The notes: a model not told the origin generated them from the sequence alone. Positions 21,803 through 32,309 are shown, counted from the stretch's first letter. The stretch is 64,000 nt of DNA from Notamacropus eugenii (GCF_028372415.1 NC_092878.1:5607501-5671500), one strand, 5' to 3'. Made by a program: numbers and translations.

Positions 21803-21965
21803 AGGGAGGAGCCAAGATGGCAGAGTAGAAAGACACACATATGCTAGCTCCGAACCCACAGCCCATAAAATATCTGTAAAGAAGAACTCCCAACAAATTC
21901 TGGAGCAGCAAAAGCCACAGAACAACAGAGTGGAGGAGAACAGAAGTTCCAGAGAGACCTTCAAA
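21803..21965 (+). mobile_element. 163-bp insertion made only of an L1 5' end, 16-bp TSD
   Basis: It begins 'agggaggagccaagatggca', the typical start of L1 in this genome (compare 34,325 and the complement at 42,336), and stops after about 160 bases of 5' region. There is no ORF, no 3' end and no A-tail. Perfect 16-bp direct repeats 'ccaattttcctccctc' flank it at 21,787-21,802 and 21,966-21,981. The paralogous place at about 61,435-61,455 lacks it. Normal L1 truncation removes the 5' end, so this is unusual. Confidence 0.88.
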
Positions 21966-22189
21966 CCAATTTTCCTCCCTCTATCTTTCTGATTGGAGAA
22001 AAGACATGGGATCTTATCCATAAAATAGTGACTGAGGAAGAAGCCTTCAGTGTTCTTACCTCAGTATCTTACAATAGAACGACAGAGGTAAAGCTAATAC
22101 TGGGGTCTCTGAGTACTGATAGTTTGAGCTAGCTCAGACTTTCTCCTTTTCCCAAAGTCTCTAGGAAGAAGAAGGAAAGCTTTCAAGCA

Positions 22190-22385
22190 CACACTCTTCT
22201 CCTCCTTCTCCTCCTCTTTCTACTTCTCCTCTTCTTCCTTCTCTTCCTCCTTTTCCTCCTCCTCCTCTTTCTTCTTCTTCTTCTTCTTCTTCTTCTTCTT
22301 CTTCTTCTTCTTCTTCTTCTTCTTCTTCTTCTTCTGCTTCTGCTTCTGCTTCTGCTTCTGCTTCTGCTTCTTCTCTCTCCTCTTT
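22190..22385. repeat. (CTT)n/(CTC)n tract passing into (TTCTGC)n
   Basis: About 195 bp of almost pure pyrimidine on the plus strand: CTC/CTT mix, then CTT units (22,268-22,333), then six or seven TTCTGC units (22,333-22,372). The glutamate-rich minus-strand frame across it (22,161-22,478) is an artefact. It is absent from the paralogue at 61.6 kb. Confidence 0.95.
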
Positions 22386-22639
22386 GTTTTCTCTTACCAC
22401 TTGTTCACCACCTGAGCAGGTCAGGGCCAGGAAAAGAAAGACAAGACACTCTGGATGGTCCTGGAAGTGGGGCTCCAATCTTAACTCTCAATGTGCAGGA
22501 CCCAGAGATGGACCAGAGCTCAGCCTTCCTTAGTCAGTGTCTACAATTAGTGAGGGAGTTTTGAACCCCAAGAGGGGAGCAAAAGATGAGGCCAATAACC
22601 AGCCCTCTCCTGGTCTACAGTAGATCATTCTTGTATTCT

Positions 22640-23300
22640 ACTGAAACCTATGTTAGGGTTGAATGGGATATTTGATGTGGGGATGTATAATGAGAAGCTA
22701 CATTGAATTACAATTTAGTGGCTGAGTAAAGAAAATATCTAGCATGACCCAGTTGTTTCTCTTTCTTGAGCTACAATCCCCAGACTACAAAATTGGGTAC
22801 TTTCTTTCTTTAGAATAAAAAGGGAAAAGAAAAATCATCAATTAGAAAGTAGCATTACTGTGAAACACTTCCAGGAACATAGAGATAATTGTTGTAGAGT
22901 TCTCTTGGAACAGGATGCCACCAATAATCCAGAAAATAGAAATTTCTAAACAAATTAATATTCTTAAGGCAAATATGGGTATGATGAAAAGAAGAAAACT
23001 TAGAGGGTAACATTTGTATTCCTAACAAGAATTGTGCTAAAAGCATTAGCACTATCTATTTGTTGAAGTTCTTACCAGATTCTCTCGCAGAAATAGTCCT
23101 GCCCTTCTGGCCTATCCCAGTTTTGCTTTTAAAGTATGCATTGCATTAGAAGACAATTAAGGGCTTTCTGCAAATGAATCTCTTGGGGGGGGGCATTTCA
23201 TTAATCCACAAAAACCCCTGCTTCCTCTTATGAAGCTCCTGCCTTGGATAAATCAAAGACATTTGACTCTATGTGGAAACCTTGAAGCTAAGACTTGAGA
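22640..23300. other. Unclassified part of block B
   Basis: No repeat or exon recognised. It lies between two segments that align with block D, so it is either an insertion in B or deleted from D. Confidence 0.35.
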
Positions 23301-23880
23301 ACTCTAGGAGTCCAAGAAAATTTCTTGTTACAGAAAAGAGAGAGAGGGGCAGTAGAGGAAGAGGAATAGAATGCAGAAGCAAGAAAGGAAGAGGATAAAG
23401 ACAGGGAAACAGAGTCAAGGGGGAGGTGGAAAGGATAAGATTTGAGAAAGAGGTGGGGAGAGAAAGGTAGGTAGGAAGAAAAAGAGGCAAAAGAAATGGA
23501 GGACAAGAATGGTGGAGCAGAAGGCAGAGAGTTGGTGATGAAGAAGCAGGATAGGGGAAGGGAAAGAGATAGTGGAAGAAATTCTAAGCCAGGGAGTCAT
23601 AGGTCATGATTTCCGTAAGCTTGACAAAGCCTGCTCCAGCCATCAGTTTTTCAATGAAATTTTCTTAAAAGTGATGGTGAGTTAGAAAGAGGAAGAGGAC
23701 AAGAGAGGCTAAGGAAATGGGATAAGGGAAGGACCTGCCAAACATAAATTATTACCCATACCCCATAGAATACCTCTAACAGTACCTTATTTCCTTTAAA
23801 AGATGGCCTGATGATCTCAGTTCATTAAATAGTGTCTGACATTGTTTTTGATGGCCTGCCGTGCCCCTGGGTTCAACGAT
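23300..23880 (+). repeat. Purine-rich tract of block B
   Basis: Very rich in A and G on the plus strand, especially 23,330-23,580, with G-run and GGAA-type words and no fixed unit. A similar purine-rich tract at 59,600-59,880 precedes module D1, so it may belong to the duplicated unit, but alignment in low-complexity sequence is weak evidence. The overlapping minus-strand open frames (Ser/Pro/Leu-rich) are artefacts. Confidence 0.4.
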
Positions 23881-25130
23881 TCCCAGAGATTACATTTCAT
23901 ATCTCCTCTTCCTTACTATACATATACACAAATTGAGTCTTTACTCATTTTCTTCTCTTCTGTGTTCAGAGTTTTTCTCCTGTCCTAGACACCCTTATTT
24001 GTGTCTTCAATAGCCTCAAGGGTCCTCTGGGTGATAGTTGATCAGAACCAGAACTAGAGTGGGGGCAATAAGGACTTTCTTTCTGGCAACTAACATACAG
24101 GGGACTCTTTTTTCTCTCCTCAGCCAACATCTGGCTCATTGTCCCTGCATTCTTTGGTCTTCTGTTGCCCGTGTGCTATACAGAACCACCTCTTTAAGAG
24201 TCTTATGACATTCCCATGGCCTACCTTCCCCCTCTACTACAAGGCTCCTCATCTTTCCCTTCCCTTTTCTACTTCTTCCCTAAGACTGAGTGATGGGTAG
24301 CTATCTGCCATGCCTCATAAAAAGATGGCACTTCTCTAAGGTGGACTAGTCCCTTTATGACTCCCCATCTCCCCAAGTGCCAAAAGTCCTAGTTATGGCT
24401 CTGCAGGTGATGGAAATTTCTGAATTGCAGTTAAAAAAACCTTTTTTGTCCTAATTCCACATTCAAGACCTCTTTATAGTCCATCAGACCCAATGACTCA
24501 AAATGTGGACAAGACCTTGGATTTCCTGAGTCTGTAGTCACTTGCTACTAAGATAATACTGACAGGGCCTGGGGGAACTAACAGCAGAAAGAGTATATTC
24601 ATTTCTGATAGCTCCCTCCTTAAATCTCTGTCCCAAAGAATTCTCTGGTCCTCCAAAGAATGTGGGCTCTTTCCCAACATATTTTCTTCCTTCTCTCATT
24701 TGCTTCTCACCTAACTTTTCTTTCATTTAGATATTAACAGTCTCTGAATACTTCAGCTATTGGCCTCACAATCCTGCATCCCAGAACTCCTTCCTTTCCT
24801 ACTTTCTCACAACATGGAACATTTAGTGATGAAGAGAGTTTATAGAATCATAGCCGAGTGCCACAGATTCCCTGTTTTGTTTATTATGCATAAGCAAAAC
24901 AAGCTTTGGGTCCAATCAAGGATCTTTAGGAAGAAATTGACCTTCCAGTGTTTCATGTGGAGCCTTTGGGACAGAAACAACAGTACAAAAGAATGGCCAG
25001 GAGCAGAAAGAGGGAAGAAATTGTATAAGAAAGGAGATTTGAGAAGTCAGACGAAACAAGAAGAGGAAAGGGGTGGTCTAAGAGGGAAGTAGAAGAGGGT
25101 GAGAAGGAGAGTCAAGGTGAAAAGGAGAGG
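23880..25130 (+). repeat. Local paralogous module, copy B
   Basis: 23,930-24,050 ('ttgagtctttactc', 'ttctcttctgtgttcagag', 'cctctgggtgatagttgat') aligns with D1 (60,150-60,300), D2 (62,200-62,310) and A (10,560-10,680). 24,640-24,740 ('aattctctggtcctccaaa', 'catttagatattaacag') aligns with 62,560-62,650. 24,870-25,000 aligns with 63,200-63,330 and with A at 10,745-10,850. No conserved reading frame was found in these parts. Confidence 0.65.
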
Positions 25131-25555
25131 GATTAGGATCACAGAACTGGGAAGTTATAATCCAAGTCTCTGACATTCAAAGTAAACAACCAGTTATGTT
25201 TTTTGGTATAAAGATGAATTTAAGTTTTTAAAAGCTTTGCTGATAAAGCATAAGCTCTAGGGCAGGTGCTACCAAGCTAGGAAAGGCTTAAAGAATGGGC
25301 CTGATTATGTCTGTCATTCAAACCTAACCTGTTTAAGTCTAAATTGCCTTGTTGCTATAACTCTACTGGGCAGCAGGTCTTCAGGTGATTTTTTTTCTGG
25401 TTATAACAATTTCATGAAGCCCTTCTCTTCATGTATGAAGAAGAGGGGAAGTGGTTGGCAAGGAGGGGAGACAGGAGAAAGTACTCATACTGATGAAATC
25501 AGCATCACCTTTTAAATCATAGACAAGCACTCCATGCAAGACAAACCACACAAGA
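25130..25555. other. Unclassified, no gene seen
   Basis: The beginning ('ttaggatcacagaactggg') could be a remnant of the L3/CR1 piece that follows block D at 63.4 kb, but the match is too short to claim. Confidence 0.3.
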
Positions 25556-25559
25556 ATGT

Positions 25560-25730
25560 GTTCAACATTTGGAGTCCTAAGAGTTGGATTGGATCCAGGA
25601 TCTACTACTTACTCTGTGTGTGGCCCTGAGTAAGTCACTCGGGAGCTCTGTTTGCTTACCTTTAAAAGAGGTCATGTGACCAAGTGATTTTGAGTTCTCT
25701 TTCTGCTTCTATCTATGATTCATTAAGACC
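25560..25730 (+). repeat. MIR-like SINE
   Basis: 'ttgga...tccaggatctactactta', 'gtgtggccctgagtaagtcact' and 'ctgtttgcttacctttaaaa' follow the order of a tRNA-derived CORE-SINE in sense orientation. Confidence 0.65.
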
Positions 25731-25979
25731 TGGGAATGGTTTCAGGACTGTGGGAGATAAACACACACAATAATAGACCTGATGTATGTATGAAGAACTT
25801 GGAGACACATATTGAAAATCTGAACCAGATAATGAAATGTTTAATGAAAATTTTCTGGAAGGAGCAGAGAGTGGGATGTAGGAGAGGGGACATGGAGGTG
25901 ATAGGACAAGGAACCGTTCCAACAGTGACTTTATTCCCTTCACCTTTCTGTCTGAGGCCAGGCCTGCCCTCAGCAAACA

Positions 25980-26110
25980 TGAAGGTCATTCACTTTGGGG
26001 CACTGCTTGCTTGCATATCTCAACTGAAGAATGCATTTTTGAAGTTTGGATCTCCTCACTTCTGTACCCCTTTCCATAGTTCTTTGGACCCTCCATGATA
26101 TATTTTTTAT
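25980..26110 (+). repeat. Short duplicated segment, pairs with 30,608-30,730
   Basis: 'ggggcactgcttgcttgcat', 'ctgaagaatgcat', 'ggatctcctcacttct' and 'ggaccctccatgata' recur almost unchanged at 30,614-30,720. An ATG at 25,979 in a good context opens a 39-codon frame starting MKVIHFGALLACISQ, but the second copy has lost the ATG and carries a frame shift and a stop, so coding is doubtful. Confidence 0.6.
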
Positions 26111-26509
26111 AAACTCTTCATTTACTTTTCAACCTTAGACTGAAATTGTAAGTTCTCCTAGGGATATCTGTCCATTCTGTAACATCTGAAGAGGAGTATA
26201 CGGGGTGTTTAGAGTGTAAGGTTTTTCCAAGCCCTTTTCAGGGCTGCTCATCTACCTTTGGTGTCCATCTGATTTGCCTAACTCTCACCTGTGGGTCCAA
26301 GAATGCACAGTGGCCACACCCTAGTAAAACCATCTCAGCAGATGGCTAAACCAAATTAAGGGTAGCCAACAGGTCTTGAACCCATTGGTGAGTTAGATGG
26401 GATGTCTACCCAAGCATGTGAAGATTTCCCCCAGAAGGATGGGCAAATGAGAACAAGTTGTTTCTATAGCAAACACTGCAGAGTGCTTAGAGTTTGGTCA
26501 GACAGCAAG

Positions 26510-26710
26510 GATGCAAAGGTCATCCCTTCCATCCTACATCCTGGACCATGGCCAGTCATCCTGAGTTTTGTTTTGCCACTGGACTTCACTGACTCCAGAA
26601 GAGAGAGTGAGGCTGATGATCGTGCAACTCTGCCTCACTTACATCCAGTTGACCCCATGATATCATTGTTCTTCTTCAGAAAAAGAGATGCATAACAACA
26701 GCAACCATTT
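26510..26710 (+). repeat. SINE 3' portion, sense
   Basis: Same family as the SINE at 2,684: 'ggccagtcatcctga', 'ccactggacttcactga', 'agagagtgaggctga' and 'ctgcctcacttacatcca' appear in order. It lacks the tRNA head. Confidence 0.7.
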
Positions 26711-26899
26711 CTCTAAAGATATCTTGGGTTCAGTAAGTCCCATAGATCACAATTACCAGCTTCTGTTGCTTCTACTCTGCTTCCATGGACGCCCTGCCTA
26801 CATCTTTCCCTGGTCACATTTTATACACAGGGTTGATTGTCCTTTGTTTGTTTGCTTTGCTTTGTTTTTCCCTATTGCAAACCTTTTTTGGCTTCTAAT

Positions 26900-27110
26900 A
26901 GCTGATAGATTTAGAACTTGAATAAATGACAGATGTCATTGAGTCCAAACCCCTCATATTATAAAGAAGAAAATTGAGGCCCAGAGAGACCTAGCTCAGG
27001 GATGTACATATAAGTGATCCAGGGTTACACAGCTAGTTTATTTCTGAGGTGGGATTCAAGTATTCCTGACGACAACATTCCAACTGTTGTACTATGTTGT
27101 CACTCAAGAG
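26900..27110 (-). repeat. MIR3-type SINE, antisense
   Basis: 'tcattgagtccaaacccctc', 'aaaattgaggcccagagag', 'ggttacacagctag' and 'gtgggattcaag' in canonical order. Confidence 0.85.
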
Positions 27111-27530
27111 TTAACAGTTGTGGGAAATCTCTATATCCCTCTTTTATTTAATTTTGATTTTCAAATTCTTTTCCCCGCACTTCTGTAGTTAGACCCATTT
27201 CCCCAATTTCTCAGTTCTAGTGTGTCTTGCTTAGAATAAGCATCCCAGAAGTTCTTGGAGTAGACTCTACAAAAGGCCTTAGGGAAATGCCTTCAACTTC
27301 AGTCATCTGTCAGGATGAAGAAAAATAAAGGATCCCACAAACCATAGGTCCTGTTCTTCTGCCCCATCCCAATTGCTCATCCAGTTTCCTTCTTGTCCAA
27401 ATACCATTTGCTGAGATTTTGAGCTCTGACTACCTCATCTGTTTTCCTCATCTTATACCATTTTCTATGCCATAACGCCTTTCTTTTCCACTGTCCTAGG
27501 ATATGAAAAGAGATCATAAATCATTTTAAC
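27110..27530. other. Unclassified, no gene seen
   Basis: Pyrimidine-rich. 27,360-27,415 ('gccccatcccaattgctcat') faintly resembles the 62,585-62,640 part of module D2, which I do not count as a copy. Confidence 0.3.
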
Positions 27531-27660
27531 TTTGTGGAGCAGAATTAATTATTATTTACAAATGAGGAAATGAGAACACAGAATAATTAAATAATGCACC
27601 TAATCTAAGGTCACACTAATGGTTAGTGACAAAGCTGGGAACTCCCTGTCCTTCTTTGGC
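27530..27660 (-). repeat. MIR-like SINE, antisense
   Basis: 'ttacaaatgaggaaatgagaa' and 'aaggtcacactaatggttag' mark a decayed MIR reverse complement. Confidence 0.6.
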
Positions 27661-27734
27661 TTTTTAAAGACACAAGACTATATTAAAGTTGGGTTTGGGA
27701 AAACAATAACCAAAATTTACAGAAGATTGAACAA

Positions 27735-27925
27735 AGAAAGTGTGGCATAATGGATTCAGAAGTTAGACCTAAAAATTAGAAGCCCTGGCTTCAAGTCCTT
27801 CCTATGTCCTTTACGGCCTGTGAACCTCAGCAGTAATCTAACTTTTCTATAAAATGGAGGAACCAGACTGGAGGATCTCTGAAATTTTAGACAGATTAAA
27901 AATTTGTTGACTCTATAATCTATTT
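27735..27925 (+). repeat. MIR-like SINE, sense
   Basis: 'gtgtggcataatggattcag', 'ccctggcttcaagtcct' and 'ctataaaatggaggaacc' are a decayed tRNA-derived SINE head and core. Confidence 0.6.
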
Positions 27926-27974
27926 TAATTTTGTACCATCAATGGGCATCAACAAAATTATGTAACTTCCTCTT

Positions 27975-28031
27975 TATGGAAATCACTAAACCTAAAGGGA
28001 CCTTAGAGATCACCTAAAGCAATCCTTTCAG
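27975..28031 (-). repeat. MIR3 left half, interrupted by HAL1
   Basis: 'aaagggaccttagagatcacc' is the start of an antisense MIR3. It continues on the other side of the HAL1 at 30,447-30,565 ('cacacagtgagctgaagagttgg'). Confidence 0.7.
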
Positions 28032-28297
28032 CCTGCTGGCACAGACAGAAACTGAGCAGGCCTTGGGGAGACTGAATCTCTCAACCTATAGTGGTTTCCA
28101 GACTTCATGACCCCAAAATGCTGGGGATAAATTGGAAGGGGAGTGGGAAAAGCCTGTGGGACCAGTGCAGGAGAGTGGAGTGGTCCTGCTCCAGTCCCAG
28201 GCCAGCAGACGGGGAGGGGATGAAGGAATCCGTGGCAGCCACAACAGCAGCAGGATCAGAGACAGTGACTATTTTTGAGGCTCTAGGCCCGCAGATT

Positions 28298-28344
28298 GTG
28301 TGTGGGGGGGGTTTGAGCAGCTGACAGTACCCCCCCACACACAC
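28298..28344. other. Perfect G/C-run hairpin in the HAL1 5' region
   Basis: The left arm 'gtgtgtgggggggg' (28,298-28,311) pairs with the right arm 'cccccccacacacac' (28,330-28,344) over about 13 base pairs, leaving an 18-base loop. Confidence 0.8.
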
Positions 28345-28398
28345 TGGAAACAGAGATCTACTTTGACAAAGAGCTCAGAAGTCAAGTAAATGACTGGA

Positions 28399-29400
28399 AA
28401 AATGAGCAAAAACCAAAAAAAGAATCAGACTATAGAATCTTATTTTAGTGACAAGGAAGACCAAGACATGCAAACAGAGGAAAACAAAGTCAAAGCTCCT
28501 TCATCCAAAGCCTCCAAGAAAAATATGAATTGGTCTCAGCCCATGGAAGAGCTCAAAAAAGATTTTGAAAATCAAATAAGAGAAGTAGAGCAAAAATTGG
28601 GAAGAGAAATGAGAGAGATGAAAGAAAACCATAAAAAATACCTCAACTGCTTGCTAAAGGAGATCCCAAAAATGCTGAAGAAAATGACATCTTTAAAAAT
28701 GGACTGACCCAAATGACAAAAGAGATCCAAAAAGTAATGAGAAGAAGGATGCCCTAAAAAGCAGAAGTGGCCAGATGGAAAAGGAGATCCAAAAGCTCAC
28801 TGAAGAAAATAATTCCTTAAAGATTAGAATGAAGCCAATGGAATCTAATGACTTTATGAAAAATCAAGAAATTATAAAACAAAACCAAAGGAATGAAAAA
28901 ATAGTGGACAATGTGGAATATCTCATTGGAAAAATGACTGACCTGGAAAACAGATCCAGGAGAGACAACTTAAAAATTATGGGGCTACCTGAAAGCCATG
29001 ATAAAAAAAGATTCTAGACATCATCTTTCATGAAATTATCAAGGAAAACTGCCCTGATATCCTAGAACCAGAGAGTAAAATAAATATTGAAAGAAGGCAC
29101 CAATCACCTCCTGAAAGAGATCTGAAAAGAAAACTTCTAGGAATATTGTAGTTAAATTTCAAAGTTCCAAAGTCAGGGAGAAAATATTGCAAGCAACTAG
29201 AAAGAAACAATTCAAGTACTGTGGAAATACAATCAGGATAACACAAGATCTACCATCTTCTACATTAAGGGATCTAAGGGCTTAGAATATGATATTCCAG
29301 AAGTCAAAGGAGGTAGGATTACAATCAAGAATTACCTACCCAGAAAAACTGAGTATAATACTTCAGGGGAAAATGGTTATTCAGTGAAATAGAGGACATT
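28399..29400 (+). pseudogene. HAL1 ORF1 remnant
   Basis: Start MSKNQKKNQTIESYFSD at 28,402. A coiled-coil region rich in Glu and Lys follows (28,540-28,700). A frameshift near 28,700 passes to a second piece (28,775-29,017) with NNSLKIRM and the RRM start RRDNLKIMGLPES. Another shift occurs near 29,010, and the C-terminal domain is readable only in pieces to about 29,400. The protein would be the L1-type RNA-binding ORF1p. The full ancestral length of about 330 residues is covered, but at least two frameshifts inactivate it. Confidence 0.88.
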
Positions 29401-30446
29401 CAAGCATTCTTGATGAAAAGACCAGAGCTGAATAGAAAATTTGACTTTCAAACACAAGAATCAAGAGAAGCATGAAAAGGTAAACAGGAAAGAGAAATCA
29501 TAAGGGACTTAGTAAAGTTGGACTGTTTACATTTCTACATGGAAAGAAAATATTTCTAACTCTTGAAACTTTTCTCAGTATTTGGGTAGTTGGAGGGATT
29601 ATATACATATAGGAGAGGGTACAAGGTGAGTTGAATAGAAATGGATGAAATATAAAAAATAAAATTAAGGGGTGAGAGAGGAACATATTGGGGGGAGAAA
29701 GGGAGAAATGGAATGGGGCAAATTATCTCTTGTTAGGCAAGAAAAAGATTTTTCAATAGAAGGGAAAAGCAGGGAGGTGAGAGGCAAAAAGTGAAGCTTA
29801 CTCTCATCATATTTGGCTTAAGGAAGGAATAACATGCATACTCAATTTGGTATGAAAATCTATCTCACTATAGTAAAGTAGGGGACAAAGGGATAAGTAG
29901 GGTGGGGGAATGATGGAAGGGAGGGCAAATGGGAGGGGGGAGTAATTAGAGGTAAACACTTTTGGGAGGGACAGAGTCAAAAGAGAGAATAGAAAAAATG
30001 GAGGGGGGGCAAGATAAGATGGAGAGAAATATAGTTAGTCTTTCACAGCATGACTATTATGGAAGTCTTTTGCATAACGACACATGTATAGCCTATGTTG
30101 AATTGCTTGCCTTCTCAGTAGGGATGGGTGGGGAGGGAAGAAGGGGCAGAAGTTGGAACTCAAAATTTTAAAAACAAACGATAAAAATTGTTTTTACATG
30201 CAACTAGGAAATAATAAATACAGATAATGGGGTATAGAAAATCTGTCTTACCTTACAAGAAAATAGAGGAGGTGGGGATAAGGGAAGGAGAAAGCATGTG
30301 ATAAAAGAGAAGGCAGATTGGGGGAAAGGGTAATCAGAATGCACGGTGTCTTGAGGTGAGGGGAGGAGAGAGATAGGGAGAAAATTTGGAACTTAAAATC
30401 TTGTGGAAATGAATGTTGAAAACTAAAATAAATAAATTAGAAAAAA

Positions 30447-30565
30447 AAGCAATCCTCTCAGTTTTCAAAGGATGAAATTTAGAGTCTGAGAGGTAAAGAT
30501 CACACAGTGAGCTGAAGAGTTGGAATTAGAATTTATGTCTCCTAACACTTAAACCCTTTTAATTA
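30447..30565 (-). repeat. MIR3 right half
   Basis: Continuation of the MIR3 broken by the HAL1 insertion: 'tgaaatttagagtctgagag' then 'cacagtgagctgaagagttg'. Confidence 0.65.
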
Positions 30566-30573
30566 TTCATTAA

Positions 30574-30735
30574 TTAGAGCCTGGTCAGATAGCAAAGACA
30601 CCAAAGACACTTCGGGGCACACTGTTTGCTTGCATTTCTAAACTGAAGAATGCATAGAGAATTTTGGGATCTCCTCACTTCTACACCCCTCTCCACAGTT
30701 CTTTTGATCCTCCATGATACATTCCTTTTTAATTA
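30574..30735 (+). repeat. Short duplicated segment, second copy
   Basis: 30,574-30,606 ('ttagagcctggtcagatag') matches 26,487-26,519, and 30,608-30,730 matches 25,985-26,110. The two matching pieces are adjacent here but separated and in the opposite order at 26 kb, as expected if a tandem duplicate was formed and one part was lost. Confidence 0.55.
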
Positions 30736-30829
30736 TGCTATGCTGTTACACATTTACACCATTAGGGCTCATTACTTTGGAAGGGAATTTCAATATTTTA
30801 GTCCCCCTCAACTCCTATAGTCAATAAAT

Positions 30830-31015
30830 TCCCAAGTCTTTCTGGTTTTACCTTGTTAATTCTACCTGATGAATCAACATCTCTTAAATCTAGCTCCTCT
30901 CCTTTCATACCACAGCAACCTTACATTTCAACTATTGCAATAGTGTCCCAATCCACCTCCAGTTGTCCTCCTTCCCAAGCCATGCACTGCACAATTACCA
31001 AATTGATATTCATTT
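30830..31015 (+). repeat. L2 fragment, sense
   Basis: 'caactattgcaatagtgtccc', 'ccacctccagttgtcctcctt' and 'accaaattgatattcattta' correspond to the L2 region downstream of the reverse transcriptase. Confidence 0.65.
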
Positions 31016-31019
31016 AAAA

Positions 31020-31351
31020 ATGCATAGTTATTTTTTGTTTTTATGGTACTTTCATTTCTAAATATATGCCTCTCCTCTCCTATCCAGCAGGACACCCTTT
31101 ATAGTAAGAAGTTTAAAAAGAAAAAAAAAAGAAACAAAAGCTGAGAAAAGATCAGTCCATTACATAAGCATGACAACATATGGGACTTTCTATACCCACA
31201 GCCCACCTTCTATTTTACATTTTCTCATCTCTTCTTCAGGGAGTGTACAATTCTATTTTTGTTTTTTGCATCTACATTGCTGTAGTCTTTGTGTTAATTC
31301 CACACACACCTCTATTTTGCTTACTTAACTCTGCATCATTTAATAGAAGGA

Positions 31352-31388
<37 letters not shown>

Positions 31389-32170
31389 GAATGATCAGAG
31401 TCATTTCTTAGAACACAATAATATTTGACTACATTCACGTATCACAATGTGTTTAGACATTCTCCAATAGATGGCCATCTACTTTGTTTCCAGTTATTTG
31501 CTACCACAGATAATGCTATGATGAATATTTTGGTACATAAGACCTTTATTTCTTTCTTTGTCTTTTTCAGGATATATGCCTAGTAATAGAAACTCTGGAT
31601 CAAAGGTTATAAAAGTGACCTGTGAGCTTAATTCCAAATTGTTTTCCAGATCAAATAAACCAATTTGCAGGTCCACCAGCAGTGTATCTGTTTTTCTGAA
31701 GCCCCTCTAATATTGACTATTTTCATTTTTTATAGTTTTTGCCAATTTTCTACGTGCATGAAACCTGAGAGTTATTTTGACATGTATTTCTCCTGTTATT
31801 ACTGACTTGGGGGGTCAATCTTTCAAAAAATTGCTAATGGTTTATCAATTCCTGAGTCCTGCTTATCCTTTAGGAAATGTTTCTTGGTTTGATATGTTCA
31901 TGCTAGTTCTGAATATATTTTGGATATCAGATCCTTATTAGAGTTATTTGAGGCAAAGTTTTTTTCTCAGTTGTTGGCTTTACTTTTTATACCAGTTGCC
32001 TTGATGTTGTTTGCAGGGGGAAAAAAACTTTTAAGTTTTCATCCAAACAAAATAATCTAGTTTTCTTTGTTTTCATCAGCTACATCCCTCGTTTGACTAA
32101 GAACTCTTTAGCCACGGCTATGGAAATTATCTGCTCTGATGCACTGCTGTTTTGATATGACCTTTAATAT
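31020..32170 (-). repeat. Old L1 3' portion, antisense
   Basis: The plus strand carries the familiar L1 antisense word order: 'cattctccaatagatggcc', 'ttgctaccacagataatgc', 'ggatatatgcctagtaatag', 'gatatcagatccttattag', 'gaactctttagccacggc'. It corresponds to the end of ORF2 and the 3' end. A TA microsatellite (31,356-31,386) lies inside. Too diverged for any frame. Confidence 0.75.
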
Positions 32171-32309
32171 TCTAGTCACTTATGTTTTCCGAGTTTGTTG
32201 TGTAATATATTAGTCTAAGTCCAATCTCTGCCAGACTGCTTTCCAGCTTTCTCAGCAGTTCTGATCAAAAAGGGAGCTGTTCTTCAAACAATTTATATTC
32301 TCACATTTG

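Larger units (their letters stand above)
20580..22640 (+). repeat. Duplicated block B, main part (pairs with 60.47-61.88 kb)
   Basis: Aligns colinearly with block D: 20,580-20,800 with 60,470-60,690; 20,815-21,180 with 60,700-61,030; 21,490-22,010 with 61,150-61,480; 22,430-22,620 with 61,680-61,880. Shared landmarks include 'cattctgggtctc', 'ggactctgagattgtg', 'tttctgattggag' and 'ccagagctca'. Both copies start with the same MIR3. Copy B has two private insertions: the L1 5'-end piece (21,803-21,965) and the CTT repeat (22,190-22,385). Confidence 0.75.
28032..30446 (+). mobile_element. HAL1-type (ORF2-less) L1 with 15-bp TSD
   Basis: A 2.4-kb insertion flanked by 'aagcaatcctttcag' (28,017-28,031) and 'aagcaatcctctcag' (30,447-30,461), one mismatch. 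It has a 5'-truncated 5' region (to about 28,395), ORF1 remnants (28,399-29,400), a purine-rich spacer and a 3' end 'gttgaaaactaaaataaata' with a short A-rich tail. No ORF2 sequence is present. HAL1s are non-autonomous and rely on enzymes of full L1s. The spacer corresponds to the region between ORF1 and ORF2 of the L1 at 37.7-42.3 kb. Confidence 0.9.

Noticed and set aside
22161..22478. Glutamate-rich 105-codon frame on the minus strand
   Set aside because: Translation of the CTT/TTCTGC microsatellite.
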